Counted from the stretch's first letter, positions 46,284 to 57,265 are shown. The stretch: 64,000 bases of DNA from Pyrrhosoma nymphula (GCA_963573305.1 OY754332.1:50505559-50569558), one strand, 5' to 3'. Notes: generated from the letters alone by a model not told the origin. A program made the numbers and translations.

Positions 46284-47969
46284 TGATCACCCGCTGGTGA
46301 TCACCCAACTGTGTGAAAAATTACATGTGAAACATTTGTGAAAGATTACGACAGTGGCTTGGGCGCTTCGTTGCCCATCATCATATGGGCGATGGTGCGA
46401 TCTTATTAGGTTTTAAGAAGCTCTTGATAATATTATTTATAATATTGCTGTGAAAAGATAAAACTCTCGGCTAAGAATGTATCTTGGCTCGGATAATTTT
46501 TGCGGTGTTTTCTGTGCGATTGGTGGCATATTTTTCATTTTGCTTATAAATTGACTTGGAATAGTCGATGACAGACAGTCTACATCCATGTGAGCAATTT
46601 TCTCCTGAAAAGTAGGTATGTATAACGCCATATAATGCCTGACGCCATTCTTTTCTTCACCCTTTTGCAATTCCGACCATCCTTTGCGTCCACCAAAGCT
46701 TCTTCTTCATTTGCCTGCCTCTTCCTCCCTATACCTGACATTTCACTTTCGATCCTAGCAGTCACTGCGTCTCGTTCCATTTTAAATTGACTCCTCCCTG
46801 AACTTCCCTCACTGAAGTAGATGCCCTCCAACAACTTCCCTCAATCCCATAGTTCCGCTTGTCTTTCCTACCGCTTCTATTTTCTCCACGTTTCCACATT
46901 CTTTTGTCTAAAGATCCAGCAACTTATGTTCACCCTCTTCTTGAAATCTCCATGCCCGAAATCCTCGGTATCATTTCTTTTTACATGCTTTTTATTTGCC
47001 TGGCTTGCCTATGCAATACGGGGTTTGATGTTCACAAAGCCGCGTGTATAAACACATAATTCATGAAGTTGAAATAAGCTTAGTCATCGTGACCTCTTTA
47101 CTTCTCTGCGTTTTATTGCGTGAAATACGTTTCCATTTGAAAATACATTGTGGTAAGGAAAAATGCCCAAATTTTACTAATTATGTACTCAACGATGATT
47201 TCGTTCCCATTGGATGTGATGAACCAAGGGGAATATATCTTTTATCAGTTGAGCTTTTTTCTAATATTTTTAGATGAAGAGAGGATCCTGTATTTAATGG
47301 TAGGCAGAAGAGTGACGAAGGCCGAAATAGAAGTAAGTGTTTAATAGTAATGAAGAGAACATGCATTGCCGAAAGGGAATAAGATGGAAACTATGACGAG
47401 CAGCGAGTAGTTCAGGTTGTGAAGTGCTTCCGTGCGACAGTTTTAGCAGTAGTCCCACTTCATAGGTTACATCGTCTACCTTAATATTTACACCAGTTTA
47501 TCCGTCTAACCAAAGATTTTAATACTAAGGCTAAGACAAAATCCACACCCGAGGTGGGATTTGCAACCGCAACCTTTGATTTGCTAGGCCCTGTGATTGG
47601 TGCCTCTGATGGGCGAGCTACTACACAGCAGTACTCAGGAACTATACCTTCCGATATATGAACCGAGAGTTGTCACTTGATAATCTTTGGTAAAATCTCA
47701 GTCATTCGCCTTAGTGCCCGCCATTAATGTTAGTCTCTGTCGACACATGCTTGCAAGATGAGTGAAATCTCAGGGAATTCAAAGTCAGGACATGGTTTTA
47801 AGACACAATTGGCTTAGGTTTTCATGCGAACTTCGCAGCCTTTTGATGGATGGCGCGTGGCCAGAGGAAGTTTCGCTGCATCATTTGCTCCTCCGAGTCC
47901 GAGTCAATGGGAGTATATCTGTTCTTTTTAATGGGAAAACTAATATAAATGTGAATAAAATGAATCAGC
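46284..47969. other. Unrecognised sequence with a possible SINE trace
   Basis: At about 47555-47620 the minus strand has GGTTGCAAATCCCACC, a B-box-like stretch. Frames at 46437-46834 (minus) and 46821-47340 (plus) carry no motif I recognise. Confidence 0.35.
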
Positions 47970-48110
47970 TGGGCAGCCCGCCCGGCCCTTGCGCAACACC
48001 CACGTGCGGACACGGCACCTGTCGTCGACACGGCCGTGACGCGCGAAAGCCCATCGCCCATGCGGGGCCGGCAATCGATGACTCCGGGAGATCTGACCAT
48101 GCAGTGTTGC
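47970..48110. other. Small GC-rich patch
   Basis: About 140 bases of high G+C in AT-rich context; no known domain or repeat. Confidence 0.4.
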
Positions 48111-48363
48111 AGGAAGGAACCACTAGTGACTAAAGCCTCACGTAAAACGGCTTATATAAATCTAGGATTGCATAAAAATATTCAGCGGGTGTCACTCATC
48201 TCACTTTGAGCGCTGGACGTGGAAAAATAATACCCATGATTACTTTCACTCCTTCACTTATATAACTGAAAATGAGCAGTAGGAGGAGGTGTAACAACAC
48301 TCCATTGGGGGAGACATTTCCTGAATAAAACGTAGTCTTCAGAAACTTTGTGGTATTCCATCA

Positions 48364-48838
48364 CAACAATTTATTACAGCGAGGAAACTTTTACAAACCA
48401 CATAACAATAAACTCAACCACGACCCGGGTTTCAACGGCTAAGCGTCATCATCAGGTGAACAAAATTGTACAGCAATCCCTTATATACCTTCAGTCAATT
48501 GGGGGTGGGGTAGTGGCGTTGAGGGGGGGGGAAGGAGGACGGGAATGGACAACAATAGCGGAAAGGATGGGGGAGTTGGCGGGCAGCAAGTATTCGTTTA
48601 AAAGATTAACATCAGCGTCAACATTTCGTTTTAAAATTTCGAGCTGTTCATATGCATTTAGCTCACGTCGGTTATTGGTAAAATGCAGTACTTTAACTTT
48701 AAAATCACTTTTATGGTCACAGGTTAAAAGGTGTTTCGCAAAATTGCTCTTTTCTTCATGGTCATTTTTAAAAGCACTATAATGTTCTTTTGTTCTTTTC
48801 TGGAAACTTCTCGAAGTCTGCCCCACGTAGACACTTTG
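48364..48838 (-). pseudogene. Inverted 3' part of Penelope-like element (GIY-YIG domain, C-terminal fragment)
   Basis: On minus it encodes SVYVGQTSRSFQKRTKEHYS, then the remainder of the GIY-YIG endonuclease to YEQLEILKRN and a C-terminal Pro-rich stretch. Against the plus-strand copy it has a handful of amino-acid changes (Thr to Ala after HYS, and DADVNLL versus DVDVKVL). The GIY tripeptide itself lies beyond the junction. The fragment joins the reverse transcriptase at 48838/48839. It ends in the terminal hammerhead motif. Confidence 0.85.
48415..48461 (-). ncRNA. Hammerhead ribozyme motif, left arm of Penelope-like element
   Basis: On minus this repeats the right-arm motif: CAC-CTGATGA, a 4-bp stem II, GAAA, ACCC/GGGT, C and GTG. 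All invariant core bases are present. It faces its partner across the element. Confidence 0.75.
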
Positions 48839-49358
48839 TTTCTCTCCTTTACTTGCTGACATTTTTCTAGATTTTTATGAAAATAAACTTTTTAACTCAG
48901 GACATAGCCTATTAAATAGGGTAATATACTGGTATCGATATGTGGACGATATTTTGATTTTATGGAATGGGACGGACCGACAGTTGGACAATTTTAAAAC
49001 GGTTTTAAACAATGTACATCCAAAACTCCTTTTTACGAATGAGACTGATAACAAACGTTCCATTAACTATTTGGATTTGACTATTTCTCTGGTGAATAAT
49101 CGTCATAAATTTTCAATTTATAGAAAGCCAACATATACTGACATCGTCATTCCTGCGGACTCGAGACACTGCCACTCACAAAAAATGGCAGCATTCCATG
49201 CCTTGATTAACCGACTCATTAATGTCCCACTCATCAAAGAAGATTTTGAGAAAGAAAAGAGCATAATTAAACAAATAGCTTTTGCAAACGGTTATTCAGC
49301 AGAGATAATAGACAAATTAATTAGTAAAAAGATGAAGAAAAAAATTTTGTGCACCTAA
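48839..49358 (+). pseudogene. Penelope-like reverse transcriptase, C-terminal half
   Basis: The frame opens at the junction with FSPLLADIFLDFYENKLF, the motif after the GxP.SPLLADI turn of Penelope reverse transcriptases. It contains RYVDDILILWNGT with the two catalytic Asp residues of motif C (at about 48945). HPKLLFTNETDNKRSINYLD follows, then SIYRKPTYTDIVIPADSRHC, the conserved RKpT-td thumb segment. Fingers, motif A and motif B are missing because the element is truncated. The frame ends after ISKKMKKKILCT, where an A7 run (49341-49347) precedes a shift into the endonuclease frame. In intact elements one protein covers both domains, so the shift is probably a disabling indel or a sequencing slip. 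Confidence 0.85.
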
Positions 49359-49930
49359 TATATTCTACTAATAGTGGTAAAATGGATTGTAAATGGAGCT
49401 CTGTAAGTTATTACGGTCATATAACCGAAAATGTTGTGAAATCATTCCCCAAAAATCAATGCTTTGTATCATATAAGTCAACCATGACCCTAAAAAACTG
49501 GTTTGTTAATTGTAAAGATAAAGTGGACTCTATGTGCAGAAGTGGTATATATGAACTGTCGTGCAACGACTGTCAAAGTGTCTACGTGGGGCAGACTTCG
49601 AGAAGTTTCCAGAAAAGAACAAAAGAACATTATAGTACTTTTAAAAATGACCATGAAGAAAAGAGCAATTTTGCGAAACACCTTTTAACCTGTGACCATA
49701 AAAGTGATTTTAAAGTTAAAGTACTGCATTTTACCAATAACCGACGTGAGCTAAATGCATATGAACAGCTCGAAATTTTAAAACGAAATGTTGACGTTGA
49801 TGTTAAAGTTTTAAACGAATACTTGCTGCCCGCCAACTCCCCCATCCTTTCCGCTATTGTTGTCCATTCCCGTCCTCCTTCCCCCCCCTCAACGCCACTA
49901 CCCCACCCCCAATTGACTGAAGGTATATAA
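49349..49930 (+). pseudogene. Penelope-like GIY-YIG endonuclease domain
   Basis: The frame contains SMCRSGIYELSCNDCQSVYV with the GIY tripeptide near residue 66, the Cys residues of the Penelope-type CxxC, and GQTSRSFQKRTKEH (catalytic Arg region). Further on are KHLLTCDHKSDF, and YEQLEILKRN, whose Glu is the likely metal-binding residue. A Pro/Ser-rich C terminus ends at ATATAAG. This nuclease cuts target DNA for target-primed reverse transcription. The domain appears intact on its own but is out of frame with the reverse transcriptase just upstream. Confidence 0.85.
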
Positions 49931-49949
49931 GGGATTGCTGTACAATTTT

Positions 49950-49996
49950 GTTCACCTGATGATGACGCTTAGCCGTTGAAACCCGGGTCGTGGTTG
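49950..49996 (+). ncRNA. Hammerhead ribozyme motif, right arm of Penelope-like element
   Basis: Stem I CAC (49953-49955) pairs with GTG (49990-49992). CTGATGA is at 49956-49962, stem II is GACG/CGTT, GAAA is at 49978-49981, and stem III ACCC/GGGT is self-complementary without a loop. The predicted cleavage site follows C at 49989. Every invariant core base is present. The loop-less stem III fits the minimal type I hammerheads described in Penelope-like elements, which are expected to work best as a dimer. Confidence 0.8.
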
Positions 49997-50309
49997 AGTT
50001 TATTGTTATGTGGTTTGTAAAAGTTTCCTCTCTGTAATAAATTGTTGAGACATTTCCTATTTTTAGGTTTTTGTTTCACGGAACAAACAGAATATTTACG
50101 GAAGTAAATTAACGAACATATCCATTTAAAATCCATTCAATAGAGCAGAAAGGTGCTTTCCTTATATCTGAACGGATTTCAGGGAATGCAATTGTTATTT
50201 TAAATAAACGAAGCAAAAAAACAGTAAATGTTTCATGAACCCTAAAGATGGAAGTCATTAATAGCAAGGAAGAGATAGAACTATGGCTTTATCATTAATA
50301 AAATTAATC

Positions 50310-51860
50310 TCTTTCTCTCTTGCAAATTCCTTGAACATATAATTGTAAGTTCAGTTATGAGGCACCTCAAAAACGCAACACGGATTCAGAAAGAGAAGAT
50401 CTTGTGAAACTCAATCAGCAATCTTTGCCCACGATATTTTAGTCTCGGGTGACCATAACGTTACAGTTGATGCAATTTTTCTTGAGTTTAAAAAGGCATT
50501 TGACAAAGTTTTCCACAGAAAGCTACTCATGAATTTAAAATCCTACGGGTTGGACGACGACGTAATTTCCTGGATTAGAGAATTCTTAAGCAATCGCGTG
50601 CAATGGGTTGTATCAAACGGCGCTATCTCTAATGAAGTAAATGCCACATCAGGTGTCCCACAGGGGAGTGTCATAGGCCATGGGCCCACTTCTGTTCCTT
50701 TTGTATACATTAACGATATCTGTGAAGTAGTTAAACGTAAGATTCGATTATTTGCAGACGACGCAGTGATACATCGGAACATCTGTAGCCTTGATGATAA
50801 GCAAGCGCTAACTAAGGACTTCGAGGCAATACAGGAGTGATGCGATGCTTGGCAGCTACAATTAAACCTAAAAAAAATGCGTTGTCATGAATTTTTGAAA
50901 ACGGAAAAACTCTCCTTATAACAGGTATTGCATATACAACAGCAAATAAGAGACTGTGGAATAGGTTAAATACCTCGGAGTTAAACTGACGAATGATCTC
51001 TCTTGGAGTAAACATATTCGGGAAATTACCGGCAAAGCTAATCGTAAATTGGGATTTGTTAAAAGAGTACTTGGAAAGTGCGACGAAAAAGTTAGGGAAA
51101 TCAGCTGCTTCCCCCTTGTTAGACTTCACTTGGAATACGCTACAAGTATTTGGGGTCCTTATGAGGCAGGCTTATAAGTCGGGTTAGAACGCGTGCAGAG
51201 AAGATCGGCAAGATATGTTAAAGGCCGTTATGATGATTTCGTTAGTGTTACTGACCTTCTGCAACAACTGGGATGGGAATCGCTTTCAGACCGACGATTA
51301 AAATTTAGACTCAATCTGTTATGTAAGTTCCAGACCGATTTGTTCTCTGACGACGTTAATAATATTTTACGAAATCCAAAGTACTTCGGTAGATCAGATA
51401 ACGAGAATATAATTAGCGAACTAGACTGCAGAACTGACAGATTTAAAATATCATTTTTCCCGCGAACGATAACAGACCATCACAGCTGCCCATGAGACTT
51501 TTAGCTAGGTTTGTCTATAGGTAGTGTAGCTCTTAGTAGTAGTAGTAGTTCTCCCTAATACTTATATCCTTATCTGCTACCTAGTACCTACTTACAGCAT
51601 GCCGTGTATATTTTCACTGTAACTCTTGAATCTCTGTCCGTATATGCAGTTGCATTATGCATAAATACTAACGGTCCCTCTAACATTGGTAGCATATCTG
51701 TGGTGCAGTGCACTGCGGGACAGGCATTAGTGATTTGTGCTAGTGCATCATTAGTCATAGGTACACTAACTTTAGGGTATAGTGTAATGTATGTTGGTGA
51801 CTACTCACCTGCCGTGCCACACACCCTTGAGGTGGCTTGCAGGGTATTCTGTAGATGTAG
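50310..51860 (+). pseudogene. Non-LTR LINE (CR1/Jockey-like), reverse transcriptase to 3' end
   Basis: The order of motifs is CKFLEHIIVSSVMRHLKN (about 50318), FLEFKKAFDKVFHRKLL (motif A), SGVPQGSVIG (motif B), YINDI and RLFADDAVIHR (motif C). VKYLGVKLTNDLSWSKHIRE, then LVRLHLEYATSIWGPYEAG, QRRSARYVKGRYDDF, LLQQLGWESLSDRRLKFRLN and FKISFFPRTITDHH come next. Motif A has Glu where the catalytic Asp (LDF) is expected. Stops or shifts occur near 50410, 50838, 50905, 50960 and 51178. The 3' UTR ends in CACACCCTTGAGGTGGCTTG, then CAGGGTATT and TAGATGTAG, the tail of this family. It abuts a foldback at 51864. Confidence 0.85.
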
Positions 51861-51863
51861 AAT

Positions 51864-52046
51864 ATTAAACTGCAGGAGTTGTACTGTCCACTTATATTTA
51901 ACGTACAATAATACACTACACGTGTTTCAACGCTTAGGGCGTCATCATAAGAATCAGAATAATGACGCCCTAAGGGTCGAAACACGTGTAGTGTATTATT
52001 GTACTACATTAATGATAAGTGGACATTACAACTCCTGCAGTTTAAT
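51864..52046. mobile_element. 183-bp foldback with paired hammerhead-like arms
   Basis: The arms 51864-51950 and 51957-52046 mirror each other around AATCAG. Both contain GAAACACGTGTAGTG, the hammerhead 3' half with a palindromic ACAC/GTGT stem III and A at the cleavage position. The left arm on minus has CTTATGATGACGCC in place of CTGATGATGACGC (G5 changed). The right arm has ATAATGACGCCC. A possible tail of about 40 bases follows (52047-52086, TGCTCCACCACGGAACC). It lies directly at the 3' end of the LINE, so the insertion may have used the LINE tail as target. Confidence 0.65.
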
Positions 52047-52086
52047 TTTATTACTGAAATGCTGCTCCACCACGGAACCCCAGATA

Positions 52087-52435
52087 CGGTCGAATTCAAG
52101 GCTTTATCAAATAGAACTTAAGCAATTGTACATATTTTGAAATATTTCAATGCTTGAATTAGAAGAAAGCAGTGGTAACTGATATCCTAACATAGTTTGT
52201 GGGACATTTGATTGGGTAACAGAATAGGCAGGCATACAAGCATCTTACTTGCATTTAGAGATGGTATAATAAGAACAAAGAAATAAACGGCAATTTGGAG
52301 AGAGTAAACATGAAATAAAAAAGAATCGTCTGCTATGGTGAATTCACTCTTGGCGCTTAAAGTTGTTTCCTTTTGACAGCAGCGTGGTTCAACATAGATA
52401 CCATTGATGGACAAAGGAAATGTGTTATGAAATAA
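52087..52435. other. Unrecognised AT-rich sequence
   Basis: Nothing supportable seen. Confidence 0.4.
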
Positions 52436-52439
52436 TGTG

Positions 52440-52735
52440 ACCGGCTCGGAGTAATGCGACGGCGCGCGCCAGCCCCTCGGGGTGGTTGTGCCTTCGGGGA
52501 GCGGAAGGGGGCGTGGCCAGGCGCGGGGGAAACTTTCTCCGCTGCGCTACGCACATGGCCGTCGGCTCCGCTTCATTCTGCGCGCCCGCACTGGTTGCGG
52601 GCGGGAGGTCTGGGGAGGGGGGTTTGAACTTGACCCACGCGGATTGAGGCTCGCTTTTAAAGCGAAGCATCGCGGCGCCGCGCGGAGAGAAGAAAAAAGG
52701 ATCGAAGTGCCGTGGAAATGAAAGCACATTGCTCT
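52440..52735. other. CpG-rich island with GC-box-like motif
   Basis: About 290 bases of very high G+C and CpG, including GGGGGCGTGGCC, which resembles a GC/CACC box. Open frames occur on both strands without a known domain. Flanks are AT-rich, so the edges are sharp. A promoter or 5' UTR is possible but unproven. Confidence 0.5.
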
Positions 52736-53642
52736 AGCAATTTAGTCCTCCTTGCGAAAGAATGCAGAACAAGTCTTGTTTGCTGTGTTGCTGCTTTCAG
52801 TGATACATTTGCTTACGTCGTTCTAATTTTTGCACTTGCACAGATCTTCTGATACGCAGTGTATTCTGTCGTCATTAATGTTTGAGTGATTTGTATTTTA
52901 TAGGGGGAGAGAGAGAGAATAGGTTTTATGGACGGGATGAAGATAGATAGGACATAAGCTGAGATGAAGAAAGAAATACTAGGGGTAGATAGGGCACTAC
53001 ACATGTAAGAGTTTGTTGGATTTTCTCTGACTTTCATCATAACCTACCTTTAACCGGTAGATTACTCAGATGATGATGATTCCATTTCAGGGGAATATTA
53101 TTTCATTTAGTGTTCAATGATTCATTCAAACTTGCTTTCCCTGCTCCTTCTGCGTTGAAGTTACTGTTTTATTTTATACTTCTCTCCCCCTTTTCCTTTT
53201 TTGCGGGCATAGACTGCGGAGATTTCAAACGTAGGAAGATTTGACCTTTCAATGATGAGACTGTGAATGCGAATAATTAAATTTCATTGCCCATACAGTG
53301 TAAATATGAGTTTACGGGCATTTACGTTTTTCCCCGCCTATCGCATTGACTGGTGTTATTATCATTCTATAATAGATTATATTGGAGATTTTTTCGACGT
53401 CTGTTTTATACTTTCTTGGTAAAACACGCTGAAACTTAGCAAAAGATTTTTCACTTCATGTTCTTACAGCATTCTTCCGGTCCTTCGTTTTACTCATCCT
53501 TGCTTTATTAATAATTTAATAAGTAAAAAAGGTAGTACTATATAATCTTAAAATACGCAAGTTAAAAAGGAATGGAGTTCATGAAGGGACTACTTAAGCC
53601 CGAACGCAGAATCTTTGTTGCTATTTACATTTTGTATTTATC
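52736..53642. other. Unrecognised sequence
   Basis: No recognisable gene or repeat; a GAGA run lies at 52906-52918. Confidence 0.4.
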
Positions 53643-53862
53643 GTCTCCAATTTGAAAAAATGGGGAAAATAGAGCCAAGATGAGCAAAAAAAAGAGGGCC
53701 TGAAGATTTATTTAGAAGAAACCCGCCGAAATACACCTGGAATTAAGATGGCTTGGTGATGTAACTGGTAAAAACAGCTGACCGGCAATTGGGATATCCG
53801 GATTTGAATCCCGGTCAAGTCAAATTATTTTTTCATGGACAATTTCATCCCCTTGGTTTATA
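53643..53862 (+). mobile_element. tRNA-derived SINE copy 2
   Basis: Same order as the 44140-44361 copy: TCTCCAATTTGAAAAAATGG, then AGATTTATTTAGAAGAAACC, AATTAAGATGGCTTGGTGAT and an A-box-like TGGTGATGTAACTGG. A B-box-like GGATTTGAATCCCGGTCAAG follows, then TTTTTTCATGGACAATTTC. The two copies agree over about 220 bp with moderate divergence, which defines the family's extent. Confidence 0.75.
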
Positions 53863-54332
53863 TTCGCATTATCATCACAGTCTCATCATCGAACGGTCAA
53901 ATATTTTCACTCGCCGACTGACTCATCCGGTCATTCTCCTGCGACGATGGTGCGGCTGGAATCGCGGGGCCACTCGGTGGAGCCCGCCTATAGATGTTTG
54001 TTGAGCGGGTGGACGGGCGACTTAATCAAATGTTTCCCGCGCCCGAGGACAGGGAGGTAACTTCAATTGCTCGCAGAGGTGGTCCCTTCGTCGCCCTCAA
54101 TGTCATACGGCCATCTAAAGAGAGCGAGAGAATCCATTTTAAAGAGCAACTGCTGAGCGGTCCCACATCTGCGTTTAATGCGTCACATTTGCCGAATCCA
54201 CTTTTGGAGATCTGCCAACTGCTGTTGGAACCACAGCCTTCGGTTTCGGACTCATGGAGGGACATGAACTTGCACTTGCAATTGACGGCGTAGTCTCTCA
54301 ATCTAAACCAATAAAAGAGAAGCTCTACCCTG
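53863..54332. other. Unrecognised sequence
   Basis: Moderate G+C and open frames on both strands with no known domain. May be unique sequence. Confidence 0.35.
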
Positions 54333-54660
54333 CTTCTACGTACTACCCCGCGGGCCACTGCAAAGGCGTGTGGCAAGGGGTGTTAGGATACCGGCCATAT
54401 AAGGGAAAAAAGAATTTGAGGGAGGAAAGGTAAGACAAGCGATGCTTGTTTACGTTGAATCATTGTCTCTATTTTCTCTTTTTGCAACTGTGAATGGTGT
54501 GCGAGAAGGAGGAATTCTTGAACCTATCCGTTCATCAGTTAATCACTCCTATGTTTTTGCTTTCGTCTGTCTTGCAGATTTGAGGCGGGGGGAAAGATTA
54601 TCCGCCGTGTTGACCTTATACTCGCGGTAGATGAATTTTTCTTGTAACCTTTGCCTAGCG
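54333..54660 (-). pseudogene. LINE 3' end (TAGATG-tailed family), C-terminal fragment
   Basis: On minus the C-terminal segment reads RFKNSSFSHTIHSCKK (about 54478-54525), equivalent to SFFPRTI...N of the longer copies. The 3' UTR follows and ends CCACACGCCTTTGCAGTGGC, CCGCGGGGTAGTACGTAGAAG. Compared with the copies at 17313 and 51860, the tail is decayed. Confidence 0.55.
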
Positions 54661-56109
54661 TTCAAACTTCCAGCCTCACAACTGTTACCGTGAGTTTACT
54701 AAGTCTATCGGCGATTGCTTGCGTTGAAATATAAAGAAAATTGTATGCAGAAGAATTGGTGTTTGTATTTAATTTATTTTAATATAAAATTTTGGAGTGC
54801 CCGTGGCTTACCTGTGTAATTTTTGCTGTGCTTGATCATATGGGGTGGAAGAATAATGACCAACTTAAATTGGCACTTTCCAAGAGAAAATTAATTCTTG
54901 GCAGAAGTATGGTATACACATTTGCATAGTGCTCTAAACCCAGCTCCAAGGGTTTTCACGTTGGGAAATGATTGCCAAGGAGTGAGCACAGCAAGGAAGG
55001 TTGGAAACCTCATCGTTCAATCTTTAAATGCCGAAATGTATTTGTTTCACTTCATCTGGGCGGTCTTACGTGTTCCAGAGGCATTGGTTTTGATGGCCAC
55101 CTTTTTCCGCTTTCAGCCAACCCGCGGTAGGGTGTGGATAACACCAACATGGTTTTCCGGTTGCCTCCGCGTGGTTCTCATCTATTTGATGAAGCTTTCA
55201 CTACCATTGCAGTTTTCAGGGCAGACTTAATTTCGCTATATCAGAAGATGCTGACAGCATCTCCAGCAAAGCAGTATCAGAGAAAAATAAAACAGCACGG
55301 AAGCAACTCGAAAACCTTGTTATCATATACATCAAAGTTCCAAGCAATTCAGCTAGGTAGGTTTTGATCCAGTATGGCATAATTTAACAGTATCATAAAC
55401 TATTAATTGAATTGTTTTAAAGACCGATTTGTGATTCCTAATTTAGCTAGAGGAAAATTTTAGAATAACGTTCGAAACTACATAGTGGTGTAAAGGCTTT
55501 AATTTTTTGGATGCAAATTTTTAATGGACCTAGTGAAACGAATTGGTAACCTTATTGGCTGATAATCTAGAGCCATGGAATTTAATAATCGCTATCTCAT
55601 TCATTTTTCCCAAGAGCCATAATTACGCATGCATCACTGCATATTTACGCATACATCACTGTTGCTTCAAACTCGAGTAACCCTTGTGTACCCCTATTCC
55701 TTCTCTTTCGTTGTGCTGTTCGTATCACTAGTGCTATCAGCTCTTTCGAATCTTATCTGTCAATTAATCCTGACGTAAAATTACATATCCGCATTCAATG
55801 GCAGATGAGGTTCCAATGATATCCATTAATCAAAGTTTTAACAGCTGATTTACAGTAAAACAAATCCTTTGGGACTTATCAGAGATAAGCTACAAGATAC
55901 CTACCCCAAAGTAAGCAACTATGATTGCATATTGATTTTGAATTGATTGTCCGATCTATTGGCAGATAAGGTTTTAAAAATCTGAGAGCCCTTTGGAACC
56001 TTATCAGAAAATTGAAAACCAATCTAAAATGTGATTGTAATGAGATAGGTGTCGCCAGAAATCATGGCAGTAAGTATAAACATGCAGAAATTTAAATCAG
56101 TTCTCTTCC
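54661..56109. other. Unrecognised sequence
   Basis: The plus frames at 54898-55367 are open for about 110 codons but show no recognisable motif, and I do not call a gene. Confidence 0.35.
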
Positions 56110-56970
56110 CTCTTCATTTCAGCTTAACCCTTCATCCTCATCGCCAGCAGTCTTAACCCAAGGATGGGTTAAGTTCTGCACCACTCGCCTGTTTCTTTTC
56201 ATCTTACCTCTTTATTCCGTCATGGTCCGTTCCGTCATTATTTTCACATCCTCCATTGTTTGTTTCATCCTTGATCTTCCTTGACAATTCTTCCCATTCA
56301 TTCTTCCTTTCATTATTATTTTAGCAGGATATTCTGTCTCAGAATGTTTCCAGTATTCGCACGGTTTTCATAGAACAACTCTCTTTTCCACCTCTCCGGA
56401 GGGCTTCCACTTTGGTGATGTCCTCCATCGATTTGGTCTACGTCATTCTTCCATGACACCATATATTCATTGCTTCCAACCTTCCGTCTTATACTGGTGT
56501 TATCGCACAAACGTCACTGACAATATTAAAGCATGCCAATAGCATAAGAACTATATATTTCAAGGAAGTGCTTCCTTACTTCCAAGCTTGTGTTACTAGC
56601 TTTTGGTAGATTTTCCTTTTGATAGAATGCCATCTCTGCTTGGGGCTGCTCAGCGTACAATGCCTCTCTCGCTTTTTCCACCACTGTTGATTCAGCTTCT
56701 CTAACAGTGGCATTCTTTCACTTACTACAGCTTTTGCTATCCAAGTGTAATAGTGACACTGCCCCAATGATTTTTCCAAACACACCTTTTTTGTTTTTCT
56801 TTAATTTCATTAATCAAAATTTTCTTTTTCTTTGTACTTTTGCCCACTATTCTTTCTCCTACCACAACTGCTAGATCATCGACAAAGCTTAGCATCCTGA
56901 TTGTTTCATTATGGACGTTTCCTGTTTATATTTTTTCCTCATAACATTCAATGATTTTCTCCAAGTAAAT
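56110..56970 (-). pseudogene. Non-LTR LINE fragment with reverse transcriptase active-site motif
   Basis: On minus at about 56830-56890 the frame reads SFVDDLAVVVGERIVG, the F/Y-A/V-DD motif C of a LINE reverse transcriptase followed by the usual hydrophobic strand. Downstream frames give HYYTWIAKAVVSERMPLLEK and QQWWKKRERH, then a segment to about 56310 that I do not recognise. Frames are broken repeatedly. The motif and spacing recall R1/Jockey-group elements, but family placement is uncertain. Confidence 0.45.
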
Positions 56971-57265
56971 ACACTCGTAATATGTTTCCGGCTTCTTTGG
57001 CATGCCTGTCTGTCTCGATTCTCTTGCAGAAGGATGCTCAACGGCTGAGGTCACTGGTGCCTTGGGCGGCGAGTAGGTGGTCCGGTGAAAGCACGGGCTG
57101 GGGAGGAATGTTTGAGAGGTATCCATCATCGGCAATTCACGGAATACGGCGCGGGCCCCAATTTCACCACCCATCCCGCGTTTGGCTGTCTTGTGGAAGC
57201 GCCCGAATTTGGGGTGTGAAATACATACAGCTGCGGAAAATCACTATATCCTCGTCAATCCCAGG
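56971..57265. other. Unrecognised sequence
   Basis: Moderately GC-rich; no motif seen. Confidence 0.35.

Larger units (their letters stand above)
48311..50058 (+). mobile_element. Penelope-like retroelement with 12-bp target duplication and 475-bp inverted arms
   Basis: The direct repeat GAGACATTTCCT lies at 48311-48322 and 50047-50058. Inside are a tail of 41 bases (48323-48363), an inverted copy of the element's 3' part (48364-48838), the plus-strand coding part (from about 48839), and the normal 3' part (49574-50047). The two arms are nearly identical, differing by a few substitutions and small indels. The coding part begins in the middle of the reverse transcriptase at FSPLLADIFLDFYENKLF, passes the catalytic YVDDIL, and continues to a GIY-YIG endonuclease. 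Each arm ends in a complete hammerhead-like motif. The copy is truncated at its 5' end, with an inverted 3' segment joined at the truncation point, as reported for Penelope family insertions. It encodes no complete protein. Confidence 0.9.

Noticed and set aside
48348..48782. Plus-strand protein-coding gene
   Set aside because: This frame is the antisense of the inverted GIY-YIG fragment of the Penelope-like element.
51604..52140. 178-residue protein
   Set aside because: It spans the LINE 3' UTR and the following foldback, both non-coding, and contains low-complexity and inverted-repeat sequence.
54898..55367. Host gene exon pair
   Set aside because: Two overlapping frames of about 110 and 77 codons have no domain, no consensus splice sites at their ends and no codon signal I can defend.
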